Assembly (NCBI GenBank): GCA_009782165.1
Contig: WQUH01000122.1
Span: forward strand, 1-12,603
Source: Pseudomonadota bacterium
GTDB lineage: Bacteria > Desulfobacterota > Desulfobulbia > Desulfobulbales > Desulfobulbaceae
Reading direction: 5' to 3'
Length of the DNA: 12,603 nt
Part shown: positions 1-7,305 of the stretch, one piece after another
Numbering within the stretch: position 1 is the first letter of the stretch
How the letters are laid out: every line of letters starts with the position of its first letter
The notes under the pieces: generated by a model
Seen by the model: the letters and a program-made list of their open reading frames with translations, nothing else
What the model was told of the DNA's origin: nothing
Databases searched by the model: none
Translations under genes and position numbers: made by a program

Positions 1-689
<689 letters not shown>

Positions 690-1541
690 ATGTGCATCGA
701 TCTCCACACCCATTCCATCCACTCCGACGGCATCTGCACCCCGGCCGAACTGGTCGCCATGGCGGTTGAGCACGGGCTGCGGGGCTTGTCCCTGACCGAC
801 CACGACACCGTGGACGGGGCCGAGGAAATGGACCGTCTGTGCGCCGAGGCCGGCCTTGCCGTCATTTCCGGGGTGGAGATCAGCACCAGCCTGCATGGGC
901 ATACCCTCCATATCCTCGGGTATGGCATCGACCCGGCCAATGCCGAGCTGCTGCACTGGCTGGTCCCGCTCCAGCAGGGGCGCGAGCGGCGCAATGCGGT
1001 CATCCTCCAGAAGTTGCAGAATCTGGGCGTCGATATCACCCCGGAGGAGGTCGAGGAACTCTCCCACTGCGGCCAGACCGGCCGACCGCACATCGCCCGG
1101 CTGCTGGTCGCCAAGGGAGTGGTGGACAGCTTCGACGCCGCCTTCCGTCAGTATCTCGGCCGCAACAAGCCGGCCTGGGAAGGCCGGTTCAGCTATCCGG
1201 CGGCCGAGACCATCGCCATGATCCATCGGGCGGGCGGCCTGGCGGTGCTGGCCCATCCGGGGCAGATCGACCCCTCGATGTCCATCCAGCCGGCGCTGAT
1301 CCGCGAACTGACCGCCAGCGGCCTCGATGGCCTGGAACTGTACTATCCCACCCACAGCCAGAAGATGAAAAAGCAACTGAAGGCGCTGGCCGCGCAATGC
1401 GGCCTGCTGCTGACCGGGGGCAGCGATTTCCACGGCGCGACCCGGCCCATGCATCATCTTGCCGGCAAGGCTTCAGGGTTCTGCCCGCCCTGTTCGCTCC
1501 TCGAACAGCTCACCGCCCGCCTTGCCGAACGACGCCAATAA
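690..1541 (+). CDS. rnm: PHP-domain phosphoesterase, RNase AM / 3',5'-nucleoside bisphosphate phosphatase family (YciV/TrpH)
   Basis: The 283-residue product is the usual length for the YciV/TrpH family. The metal-binding PHP motifs appear in order: DLHTHSIHSDG at residues 4-14, LTDHDT at 35-40, GVEIS at 61-65, HTLHILGY at 71-78, GRPHIA at 131-136, LAHPG at 187-191 and GGSDFHG at 243-249. Together these give the His/Asp/Glu ligands of a trinuclear metal centre. Characterised relatives hydrolyse 3',5'-nucleotide bisphosphates and, as E. coli RNase AM, trim RNA 5' ends in the cytoplasm. The name trpH is historical. The ATG at 690 places DLHTHS near the N-terminus as in relatives; the ribosome site is weak (CAGG only 3 bases upstream). 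The next gene begins 21 bp after the stop on the same strand, so co-transcription is likely. The family call is firm, but the preferred substrate in this organism is inferred from homology. Confidence 0.93.
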   Translation: MCIDLHTHSIHSDGICTPAELVAMAVEHGLRGLSLTDHDTVDGAEEMDRLCAEAGLAVISGVEISTSLHGHTLHILGYGIDPANAELLHWLVPLQQGRERRNAVILQKLQNLGVDITPEEVEELSHCGQTGRPHIARLLVAKGVVDSFDAAFRQYLGRNKPAWEGRFSYPAAETIAMIHRAGGLAVLAHPGQIDPSMSIQPALIRELTASGLDGLELYYPTHSQKMKKQLKALAAQCGLLLTGGSDFHGATRPMHHLAGKASGFCPPCSLLEQLTARLAERRQ

Positions 1542-1562
1542 TCTTTTCCGTATCGAGTCGCC

Positions 1563-2951
1563 ATGCACACCATTCTCATTGTCGATGACGAACCCAACTA
1601 CCAGATTGTCCTGGCTGAAATTCTGAGAGACGAGGGCTACGAGGTCTTTACCGCTGACAGCGGCATCGCCGGTCTGCCCATTGTCTACAGCGCCGACCTG
1701 GATCTGGTGGTGTCGGACATGAAGATGCCCGGCATGGATGGCATTGAATTTCTGTCGAAAATCAAGGAATACAACCGCGAGTTGCCCGTTATCCTCATCA
1801 CCGCCTATGCCGAGGTGGAAAAGGCGGTCGAGGCCATGCGGCTGGGGGCCTTCACCTATCTGGCCAAACCGTTTTCCAACCAGCAACTGCTGGCCAGCGT
1901 GACCAAGGCAGCCGAACATTACGGGTTGATCCGCGAGATCAGACGGTTGCGGGACGAGGCCACGCCGCGCTCCGGTTTTGGCGGCATGGTCGGCAAGAGC
2001 TCGTCGATGCGCATGGTCTATCAACTGATCGAAAAGGTGGCGCCCGCCCCCTCCTCGGTGTTGATCACCGGCGAATCCGGCACCGGCAAGGAACTGGTCG
2101 CCCGGGCCATTCACAACTTAAGCACACGCAAGGACGCGCCCTTCATCTCGGTCAACTGCGCCGCCCTGTCCGAACATCTGCTGGAAAGCGAGCTGTTCGG
2201 CCATGAAAAGGGGGCCTTCACCGATGCCGTTGCCATGCGCAAGGGCCGGTTCGAACTGGCCGATTCCGGCACCCTCTTTCTCGACGAGATCGGCGAGATG
2301 TCGCCCCAGCTCCAGGCCAAGCTGCTGCGCGTGTTGCAGGAAAAATGCTTCGAGCGGGTCGGCGGCTCGGTCACCCAGCAGGTCGATGTCCGCATCCTGG
2401 CCGCCACCAACAAGGATCTCAAGGACGAGGTTGAAAAAGGTTCGTTCCGGGACGATCTCTACTACCGGCTCAATGTCATCCACATCCATCTGGCGCCGCT
2501 CCGCGAACGGGTGGACGACATCCCGGCCCTGGTGACCCATTTCATCGAGAAGAACAGCCGTAATCTGGGGAAAACACTCGATATTTCACCGGAAGCCCTG
2601 CGGCTGCTCGTCAGTCTTCCCTGGGAAGGCAATGTGCGGGAACTGGAAAACACCATCGAGCGGGCCGCCATCCTCTGTAACGGCGACCGGATCGAGCCCG
2701 AGGATGTCCATCCCGATTCCATGGAGCTGGCCAGCGCCCACGAATGGAGCACCAGCCTGGAGATCAGTCAGTTCATCCCGGAACATCTCAGTCTGGCCGA
2801 GGTCTTGAACGGCATCGAGGAAAAGCTGGTGCGCAAGGCCCTGGAGGACAACTTTTATGTCCAGGCCAGGGCGGCCGAACAGTTGGGAATCACCAAGAGT
2901 CTGTTGCAGTACAAGATGAAGAAATACAACGTGCAGCGCCGCAAACGGTGA
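1563..2951 (+). CDS. Sigma-54-dependent response regulator (NtrC family: REC, AAA+, Fis-type HTH)
   Basis: The 462 residues show the full three-part NtrC layout. The receiver domain (about 1-120) has the acidic pair D8-D9, phosphoacceptor D52 in SDMKMPG, T80 and K102. The central AAA+ domain (about 142-375) has Walker A GESGTGKE at 170-177, the sigma-54 contact loop as GAFTDA at 217-222, Walker B GTLFLDE at 236-242, sensor I around RILAATN at 277-283 and sensor [10 protein letters not shown] at 356-363. The C-terminal Fis-like helix-turn-helix is at about 425-458 ([20 protein letters not shown]). Such proteins, when phosphorylated by a partner histidine kinase, form rings that use ATP to open sigma-54 promoters. 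The contact loop has D in place of the second G of GAFTGA, a variant I recall in other natural activators. No kinase gene lies in the window, so partner and regulon are unknown. The start ATG has little Shine-Dalgarno match. Confidence 0.95.
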   Translation: MHTILIVDDEPNYQIVLAEILRDEGYEVFTADSGIAGLPIVYSADLDLVVSDMKMPGMDGIEFLSKIKEYNRELPVILITAYAEVEKAVEAMRLGAFTYLAKPFSNQQLLASVTKAAEHYGLIREIRRLRDEATPRSGFGGMVGKSSSMRMVYQLIEKVAPAPSSVLITGESGTGKELVARAIHNLSTRKDAPFISVNCAALSEHLLESELFGHEKGAFTDAVAMRKGRFELADSGTLFLDEIGEMSPQLQAKLLRVLQEKCFERVGGSVTQQVDVRILAATNKDLKDEVEKGSFRDDLYYRLNVIHIHLAPLRERVDDIPALVTHFIEKNSRNLGKTLDISPEALRLLVSLPWEGNVRELENTIERAAILCNGDRIEPEDVHPDSMELASAHEWSTSLEISQFIPEHLSLAEVLNGIEEKLVRKALEDNFYVQARAAEQLGITKSLLQYKMKKYNVQRRKR

Positions 2952-2965
2952 GCCGCGCCCGCCAG

Positions 2966-3036
2966 TTCCGACCGGCGGCAGGTTGGCTCATCCAGCCAAC
3001 GCCGGATCGCTACGGCGCGAAACTGCCGCGATGACG
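2966..3036. repeat. Fragment of the hairpin-unit plus palindrome repeat, downstream of the response regulator gene
   Basis: A strong nested hairpin begins about 20 bp after the regulator's stop: CCGGCG at 2972-2977 pairs with CGCCGG at 3000-3005. Inside it, GTTGGCT at 2982-2988 pairs with AGCCAAC at 2994-3000 across a 5-base loop (these are alternative or partly overlapping pairings at base 3000). The sequence matches one unit of the tandem array at 10074-10187. Next comes a 25-bp block at 3012-3036 ending GCGATGACG that matches 7083-7107 with two mismatches. There is no T-run, so it is not a classical intrinsic terminator, but it may protect or end the upstream transcript. It also marks the left side of the AT-rich island. 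Confidence 0.7.
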
Positions 3037-3088
3037 ATTGTTCATTGTGAGTTACCTATTGTAACAATATTCGATTATTTACAAAATT

Positions 3089-3511
3089 ATGGGCAAAATA
3101 CTTGAGGAAAGGTATTTAGCCGTTGATTTTATTGTAGAGGAAAATTTTGACCTGTCTACTTTGGTCGACATATTGAAGAAAGACACATTTTTGCTATGGA
3201 GTGAAACAAATAAGCATTCGAGTTCTTTTGGAACAGAGCCAAATTTAACAGGAACTGATACTTCAGAAAAAGATATTGTTGAATTGCTGCGAGTTATAGA
3301 AAATTTGCCAACCAAATTAACTCAGATGTTACAAAAGAGTCACAAGAAGAAGATGTCAAATAGCCCGATTCACGCTCCACATCCTGCTGACACAATCCCG
3401 GCCTGTACTCCTTCCACAATAACCGTGGGCATCCCCGGCAGCCGGACGAACTTGCTGGATTGCAGTCCGGCAAATTCCCCAATTCGGATTATAAATGTCT
3501 GCAAACCTTGA
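3089..3511 (+). CDS. Hypothetical protein with a 3' end apparently replaced by repeat sequence
   Basis: I do not recognise this 140-residue frame. The first 90 or so residues (MGKILEERYLAVDF to QKSHKKKM) are encoded by AT-rich DNA, are acidic and amphipathic with a lysine-rich end, and look like a small cytoplasmic protein. From about 3360 the DNA becomes GC-rich and coincides with a repeat whose other copy is at 4836-4919. Residues after about 90 are Pro/Ser/Cys-rich and probably not native. The DNA returns to AT-rich just before the stop at 3509-3511. No Shine-Dalgarno is visible before the ATG. The gene is probably a foreign gene truncated by repeat insertion; whether it is still expressed cannot be judged. 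It precedes two other AT-rich genes on the same strand, a spacing that would also suit a small accessory or immunity-type cassette, but no domain supports that. Confidence 0.45.
   Translation: MGKILEERYLAVDFIVEENFDLSTLVDILKKDTFLLWSETNKHSSSFGTEPNLTGTDTSEKDIVELLRVIENLPTKLTQMLQKSHKKKMSNSPIHAPHPADTIPACTPSTITVGIPGSRTNLLDCSPANSPIRIINVCKP
3393..3482. repeat. Short GC-rich repeat, copy 1 (inside the AT-rich island)
   Basis: The block starts with a stretch reading CCGGCCTGTACTCCTTCC at about 3400-3417 and ends near TCCGGCAAATTCCCC. It resembles 4836-4919 in order: shared start (CCGGCCTGyACTCCTTCC), a middle ATCCCC, and a shared end TCCGGCAA followed by CCCC. TTGCTGGA and TCCGGCAA near the right end can pair as a hairpin with one G-U pair. 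It is much richer in GC than the DNA on both sides, which points to insertion into the island. The alignment was made by eye and is loose in the middle. Confidence 0.5.
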
Positions 3512-3542
3512 GTTATTATCTACTTTACCAAATTAATATTTA

Positions 3543-4180
3543 ATGAAGAATAAAATTGCATTTATTTTCACAGGATGCTTTACTGCAATTGTTATTCTCT
3601 GGTTATTTGTGACACATAGTCAAAGAATATTGTTTATCATTGCAGATATGTCAGACATACCATCTCACTTGCATTATTTTGCAACAGAAAACATATTCAA
3701 AATTATAAAATCAAACGGTTGCAATGATATAGTTCAACATATTGAAGAAGGAAAGAATGGAGAACTTTACGATTTATACATTCATGCTATTGGAGTCACC
3801 GGTTGCAACAAATCAACTACCCTGCTAATGAATCTGTATGTGAAAAATCAGCATGACCAGAATAAACATGGCACAATTAACAGGATAATTGACTCTATGG
3901 GTATGAGCGGCAACCCTGATTATGAGGTTTTTTTACAAACTTTCCTGAAAGATCATCAACAGCTTGCTGTTCAGTCATCGCAATATGCAATTGCAAGATC
4001 TCTTTATCTCTTGACTGGAAAATTATATCCATTTGAGCATAGGATGAAAATGTATGACGGTATTACAGTACAGAAGAGCTGTCTCAAGCAAGAAGTGTAA
4101 TAGAAAATACACAAACAAGAGCAAGAACATTTGACGAAATGCTCATATTGGATAAAGTCTTTCGTCCGCCTGGGTGGTGA
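3543..4180 (+). pseudogene. Hypothetical membrane-anchored protein, probable single-base frameshift near the 3' end
   Basis: The uninterrupted frame runs 3543-4100 (185 residues). It begins with a charged MKNK and one hydrophobic segment at about residues 5-24, so it should be a signal-anchored or exported protein; the rest is soluble and not recognised. At residue 173 the frame appears to slip. The alternative frame from 4061 reads YYSTEELSQARSVIENTQTR and continues smoothly for 39 codons to a TGA at 4178-4180, ending KVFRPPGW. The last native-frame residues (ITVQKSCLKQEV) look non-coding by comparison. One missing T near 4059-4063 (GGT TAT TAC read as GGT ATT AC) would restore a protein of about 212 residues ending in the alternative frame. 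This could be a true mutation or an assembly error. The gene is AT-rich, lacks a clear ribosome site and sits 72 bp (71 after the proposed stop) before the RDD gene. Confidence 0.55.
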
Positions 4181-4251
4181 CAAACTTGAATCTGTCTCCG
4201 CGCTGGGCAACGTACCTGACGGATGCAGGCATAGAAAAAAAATAATGAAAC

Positions 4252-4773
4252 ATGTCGATTAACAATACCAACTGGCAATTTGTCAATTTTTTACTAATAA
4301 TTGTATCTATCCCTCTAAGCATATTACTCGTATTTATTTCAAGAAAACGAGATAAGCTTGTCAAGGTACCTATCGATAGAATTCCAGCTATTTCCATGAG
4401 ACTGTTATCTTACCTCATAGATTTAGTTATTTTAGCAAATATTGAATATGTGATATATAAATATTCATTTTATATTGTTCATGATATTGGCATTTCAACT
4501 TATATATATTTGTATCCATTTGTCGTTTTCTTATATGTTACACTATCTGAAAGTTCTCGATTGCAAGGAACCGTTGGTAAATATTCTGTAGGGATAATAA
4601 TTGTTAGAAATGATGGAAGGAGAATATCATTTATACTTTCCGCAACAAGGCTGATTCTGGATGTGTTTTTTAGTATAGTGTTTCCTTTCACTCTATCAGT
4701 TATTTTTTTCTCGAAGTATAAACAATGTGCTCATGATATCATTACCAATACCGTTGTAATCAAAAGTCAATAA
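4252..4773 (+). CDS. RDD-family integral membrane protein
   Basis: The 173-residue product is mostly hydrophobic, with segments at about 9-30, 50-70, 82-101 and 136-154. The RDD signature is visible: R50 in ISMRLLSYLIDLVI with D57 seven residues on, then the conserved GTVGKYSVGIIIV block at about 106-118, a DGRRIS turn at 121-126, R133 and an HDIITNTVVI end at 161-170. These match the family pattern (R...D in the first core helix, GK..G in the middle, HD....T.VV at the end). Most RDD proteins have no assigned function; a few have been linked to ion transport or to membrane complexes. The extra N-terminal helix before the RDD core is unusual compared with minimal members. The gene is AT-rich, lacks a Shine-Dalgarno match and converges on nadK, whose stop is 149 bp away. 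Confidence 0.82.
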   Translation: MSINNTNWQFVNFLLIIVSIPLSILLVFISRKRDKLVKVPIDRIPAISMRLLSYLIDLVILANIEYVIYKYSFYIVHDIGISTYIYLYPFVVFLYVTLSESSRLQGTVGKYSVGIIIVRNDGRRISFILSATRLILDVFFSIVFPFTLSVIFFSKYKQCAHDIITNTVVIKSQ

Positions 4774-4835
4774 CCACTGGTAGAATCAATGGTTTTTGAT
4801 CGTTCCCGCGCTCCCGCGTGAGGTAATCCCAAATC

Positions 4836-4919
4836 AATTCCGGCCTGCACTCCTTCCTCGACATCCCCCAGCAATCGGCCGCACCTGCGGGGCGCGATCC
4901 GGCAATCGCCCCACCGGCT
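4836..4919. repeat. Short GC-rich repeat, copy 2 (between RDD gene and nadK)
   Basis: It starts with CAATTCCGGCCTGCACTCCTTCC-type sequence like copy 1 at 3393-3482, and ends with GATCCGGCAATCGCCCC. GGGGCG and CGCCCC around 4886-4909 can form a 6-bp stem. Just left of it, 4799-4830 contains GTTCCCGCGCTCCCGCGTGAGG, which resembles a palindromic GTTCCCACGCTCCAGCGTGGGAA-type repeat I recall from many unrelated genomes. The pair of copies is divergent, and the spacing of about 1.44 kb brackets most of the AT-rich island. Confidence 0.45.
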
Positions 4920-4922
4920 GGG

Positions 4923-5786
4923 TCAGCAATGTCGGCACACCTTTTCCGGCAGCGGCACGTCGCCGCCCGCCCCGCCCCAGTTGAGCTTGTTGCGCAGGAT
5001 GTTGAAATAGCTCTTCCACGGCGAGCTGACGATCAGCAGCGGTTTGGCGGCCTTTTTCACCAGCAGGTAGTCGTTTTCGGTGATGGTCCACTGCAATTTG
5101 CCGTCGACGATCACCTTGACCTCGCCGGCCGGGGCCAGCAGTTGGGTGGTGATCCTCTGCCGGGCATCGAGCAGCACCGGCCGCGATTCGAGCATGAACG
5201 GGCAGATCGGGGTCAGGACGATGGTGGAAAGCTCGGCGTGGACCACCGGCCCGCCGGCCGAAAGGTTGTAGGCCGTCGATCCGGTGGGCGTCGCCATGAT
5301 CAGCCCGTCGGCCCGGTAGGTGGTGACATATTCCCTGCCCGCCCAGCACCGCAGCCGGATCATGGCCTCGGTGCTCTTCTTGACGATGACCACCTCGTTC
5401 AGGGCCAGCACTGACGCGCTCTTCTTGCCGGTCGTCCCCTGCACATAGGCGGCGGACAGCATGATCCGCCGTTCCATGCGCACCTGGTCCGCGCTCAGCA
5501 GGGTTTCCAGGGCCTGATAGCGCTCATCGGCGGCCACCTCGGTGAGAAAGCCGAGATGGCCCAGATGGATGCCCATCACCGGCAACTGGTAGCGGCTGGC
5601 CTTTGCCGCCACATGGAGCAGGGTGCCGTCGCCGCCAAGCACCACCAGAAGGTCCATCTCCGGTTCGATCCTGTTCAGGTCCGTCCTGATCCCGCGCCGG
5701 CCGAACCAGGCAACCATCTCCTGGGCGATCCGCTCAACCTCGGGACTGTTCGGGCGGGTCACCACCCCCACATATGTGATCTTCAT
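4923..5786 (-). CDS. nadK: NAD kinase
   Basis: The 287-residue protein phosphorylates NAD to NADP in the cytoplasm using ATP (or polyphosphate in some relatives). The hallmark GGDGT is at residues 51-55 with catalytic D53. Substrate-binding motifs follow: GIHLGHLGFLTEV at 72-84, the NE pair of ALNEVVI at 130-131, and ADGLIMATPTGSTAYNLSAGGP at 159-180. The length and the ending FNILRNKLNW at 261-270 are typical; the last 17 residues are a short extension ending CRHC. Its ATG at 5786 overlaps the proC stop as ATGA, so translation is probably coupled to proC. No intrinsic terminator with a T-run was found between its stop and the converging RDD gene. Confidence 0.96.
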   Translation of the reverse strand: MKITYVGVVTRPNSPEVERIAQEMVAWFGRRGIRTDLNRIEPEMDLLVVLGGDGTLLHVAAKASRYQLPVMGIHLGHLGFLTEVAADERYQALETLLSADQVRMERRIMLSAAYVQGTTGKKSASVLALNEVVIVKKSTEAMIRLRCWAGREYVTTYRADGLIMATPTGSTAYNLSAGGPVVHAELSTIVLTPICPFMLESRPVLLDARQRITTQLLAPAGEVKVIVDGKLQWTITENDYLLVKKAAKPLLIVSSPWKSYFNILRNKLNWGGAGGDVPLPEKVCRHC

Positions 5787-6595
5787 GCGCCCAATTCCCT
5801 GGATCGCTCGGTTGCCGCCGCGACCGCATCCATGATCAGCCCCCGCAAGGCCCCCTGCTCCAGCACGCGCAGTCCGGCAATGGTGGTGCCGCCGGGCGAG
5901 GTGACCTTATTTTTAAGGCTCGCCGGATGCTCGCCGCTCTCCTGGGCGAGTTTGGCCGAACCCAGCACCGTCTGCACGGTCAGTTGCTCGGCAATGGGAC
6001 GCGGCAGGCCGGCCAGCACGCCGGCATCGATCATGGCCTCGATGAACGCAAACACATAACCGGGACCGCTGCCGCTCAAACCGGTCACCGCATCCAAAAG
6101 ATGCTCGGGCACCTCGACGCAGGTGCCCACCGCGGAGAACAGCGCGGCGGCGATCTCGCGGTCGCGGGCCGTAGCCTCAGGATTCGGGCTGAAGGCGGCG
6201 GCGCCGGCCAGCGCCAGAGCCGGGGTATTGGGCATCACCCGGATCAGCCGGACCGGGGCGGCAAGCCCATTGGCCAGGGCGCGCAGGGTGATTCCGGCCA
6301 TGATCGACAACACCAGGTGCCGCCCGTTGATGTATGGACGGTATTGCGCCAGCACCGGGGCTGCCAACTGCGGTTTGACGGCCAAAACCACGATGTCGCT
6401 GTTCCGGCACAGGATGTCCGGCTCCTGGGTGCAGGCAAGGCCGTACTGGTTGGCGAGCAGTTCGCGGCGGGCCGCTGCCGGTTCGGCGATGGTGATGGTG
6501 TCCGGGGCGGCCAGACCGGCGGCCAGGATGCCGCGGACCATGGCCTCGGCCATCTGGCCGCCGCCGACAAAGCCAATGGAGGGAAGTGTAGCCAT
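5783..6595 (-). CDS. proC: Pyrroline-5-carboxylate reductase
   Basis: The enzyme reduces pyrroline-5-carboxylate to proline with NAD(P)H, the last step of proline synthesis. From the chosen start the product is 270 residues, the family's normal size. The Rossmann motif GFVGGGQMAEAM is at 8-19, VKPQ at 73-76, MPNTP at 121-125, LSGSGPGYVF at 173-182 and VTSPGGTTIAGL at 231-242. The frame stays open upstream to 7084, but that extension is made of repeat sequence and is not protein-like, so it is rejected. The ATG at 6595 has AGGA 7 bases upstream and puts the nucleotide-binding fold at the N-terminus; an ATG at 6613 is the only close alternative. It overlaps nadK by 4 bp. Its upstream region becomes dispersed repeat at 6624, only 28 bp from the start codon, so its promoter must lie in or beyond the repeat. 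The usual SGPAY is SGPGY here. Confidence 0.96.
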   Translation of the reverse strand: MATLPSIGFVGGGQMAEAMVRGILAAGLAAPDTITIAEPAAARRELLANQYGLACTQEPDILCRNSDIVVLAVKPQLAAPVLAQYRPYINGRHLVLSIMAGITLRALANGLAAPVRLIRVMPNTPALALAGAAAFSPNPEATARDREIAAALFSAVGTCVEVPEHLLDAVTGLSGSGPGYVFAFIEAMIDAGVLAGLPRPIAEQLTVQTVLGSAKLAQESGEHPASLKNKVTSPGGTTIAGLRVLEQGALRGLIMDAVAAATERSRELGA

Positions 6596-6623
6596 ATCGT
6601 TTTCCTGAAGCATTTCGGTTGAG

Positions 6624-7041
6624 TCATTCCGTTTCCAATGCAATCGCCGTATGAATCGGCGTTCAATACGGGAGGAAACGGCATATAAAGAAAAGAAAAA
6701 AGTCATTCTGCGCGGAGCCGTCAGGCGGAGTCGCAGAATCCATTTATTGCCAAAGCGACACCGATTGCACTGATGCTTTTTCCGCCCTGCCGGGCGTGTG
6801 ATCGTTCTTTTGCTTGCCCCAAAGAAAGGCACCGTCGAGGCGGGCACCCGCGTGAGCGGCGGCTGCGCCGTTCCTTCGCCTGCTCGCCGTGCGGCGGGCG
6901 GCGCGTGAACTCGTGCTTGCGCACTTCGGACAGCACGCGCCGCTGTTCCGCCGCCTTGGCTGCGCGGCTCAGCCGCTCCCGATGGGGAACTGCCGCCACA
7001 ATGGCCGTCATTGCGAGGCACGAAGTGCCGAAGCAATCCAG
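6624..7041. repeat. Dispersed composite repeat, copy 1 (418 bp), upstream of proC
   Basis: This stretch aligns along its length with 9652-10064 in the same orientation. Shared blocks in order: TCATTCCGTTTCCAAT with a matching GGAAACG about 40 bp on (inverted pair); GTCATTCTGCG...CGCAGAATCCA at 6702-6742 with a perfect 8-bp stem; TCCGCCCTGCCGGGCGTG; a TTCTTT/AAAGAA hairpin near 6805-6826; CACCGTCGAGGCGGGCACC; a block around GGCGGGCGGCGCGTGAACTC; and a 36-bp terminal palindrome at 7006-7041 identical to 10029-10064. Short frames across it are repeat translations, not genes. With the next elements it fills the 710 bp between proC and lpxC. Confidence 0.9.
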
Positions 7042-7107
7042 GGGTAGGTTGGGGTGAGTCGCAGGCGAACCCCAACCCTGCCACGGCGCGAAGTTGCCGC
7101 GATGACG
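7006..7107. repeat. Palindromic element with inverted CGTCAT ends (REP/MITE-like)
   Basis: The left end starts CGTCATTGCG and the right end finishes CGCGATGACG, an imperfect inverted pair. Inside are GGCAC-GAA-GTGCC (7016-7028 region) and a perfect 9-bp stem, GGTTGGGGT at 7047-7055 with ACCCCAACC at 7069-7077, closed by a 13-base loop. The right 25 bp recur at 3012-3036, and the left 36 bp recur at 10029-10064. There is no coding content. Elements with CGTCATTGCGAG...GAAGCAATCC ends are, from memory, common in several proteobacterial genomes. Confidence 0.75.
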
Positions 7108-7155
7108 GTACTCATTGAGTTGTGCAATGAAAATGAAATAAGAACAACAAAATCA

Positions 7156-7255
7156 ATGGCGGCCATTATACGCGGCTTTGCGGCGGGCGACAACCGCTGT
7201 CCGCCATAAACAACAAAAACAAAAAAACCGCCGGTTTTGGCCGGCGGTTTTTTTG
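7156..7255 (+). ncRNA. Possible small structured RNA ending at the intrinsic terminator (weak)
   Basis: ATGGCGG at 7156-7162 can pair with CCGCCAT at 7201-7207, enclosing GCGG at 7172-7175 paired with CCGC at 7194-7197. An A-rich single-stranded linker then leads to the strong terminator at 7220-7255. That order (structured body, linker, terminator) is typical of a small RNA, and no plus-strand gene lies upstream for the terminator to serve. Only weak promoter-like sequence (TTGAGT about 7116) is seen. The simpler reading is that the terminator belongs to lpxC on the other strand. Confidence 0.2.
7220..7255. terminator. Bidirectional intrinsic terminator, downstream of lpxC
   Basis: Seven A residues, CCGCCGG at 7228-7234, loop TTTTGG, CCGGCGG at 7241-7247 and seven T residues form a perfectly symmetrical GC stem with A/T tails, so it works on both strands. 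On the minus strand it lies 50 bp after the lpxC stop and should end that transcript. On the plus strand no gene is recognised upstream of it. Confidence 0.92.
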
Positions 7256-7305
7256 TTTGTATGTACGACAATCAGACGTGTTGGGTCACAACACTCGCGG
7301 TCGGG

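Noticed and set aside
6721..7057. Short frames of about 95 codons on both strands inside repeat copy 1, and similar ones in copy 2
   Set aside because: They follow the repeat rather than a conserved protein. Arg/Ser/Pro-rich peptides of this sort are common false genes.
6596..7084. N-terminal extension of proC up to 7084
   Set aside because: The extra residues are translations of the dispersed repeat (LLRHFVPRNDG-type peptides). The family length and a ribosome site both support the start at 6595.
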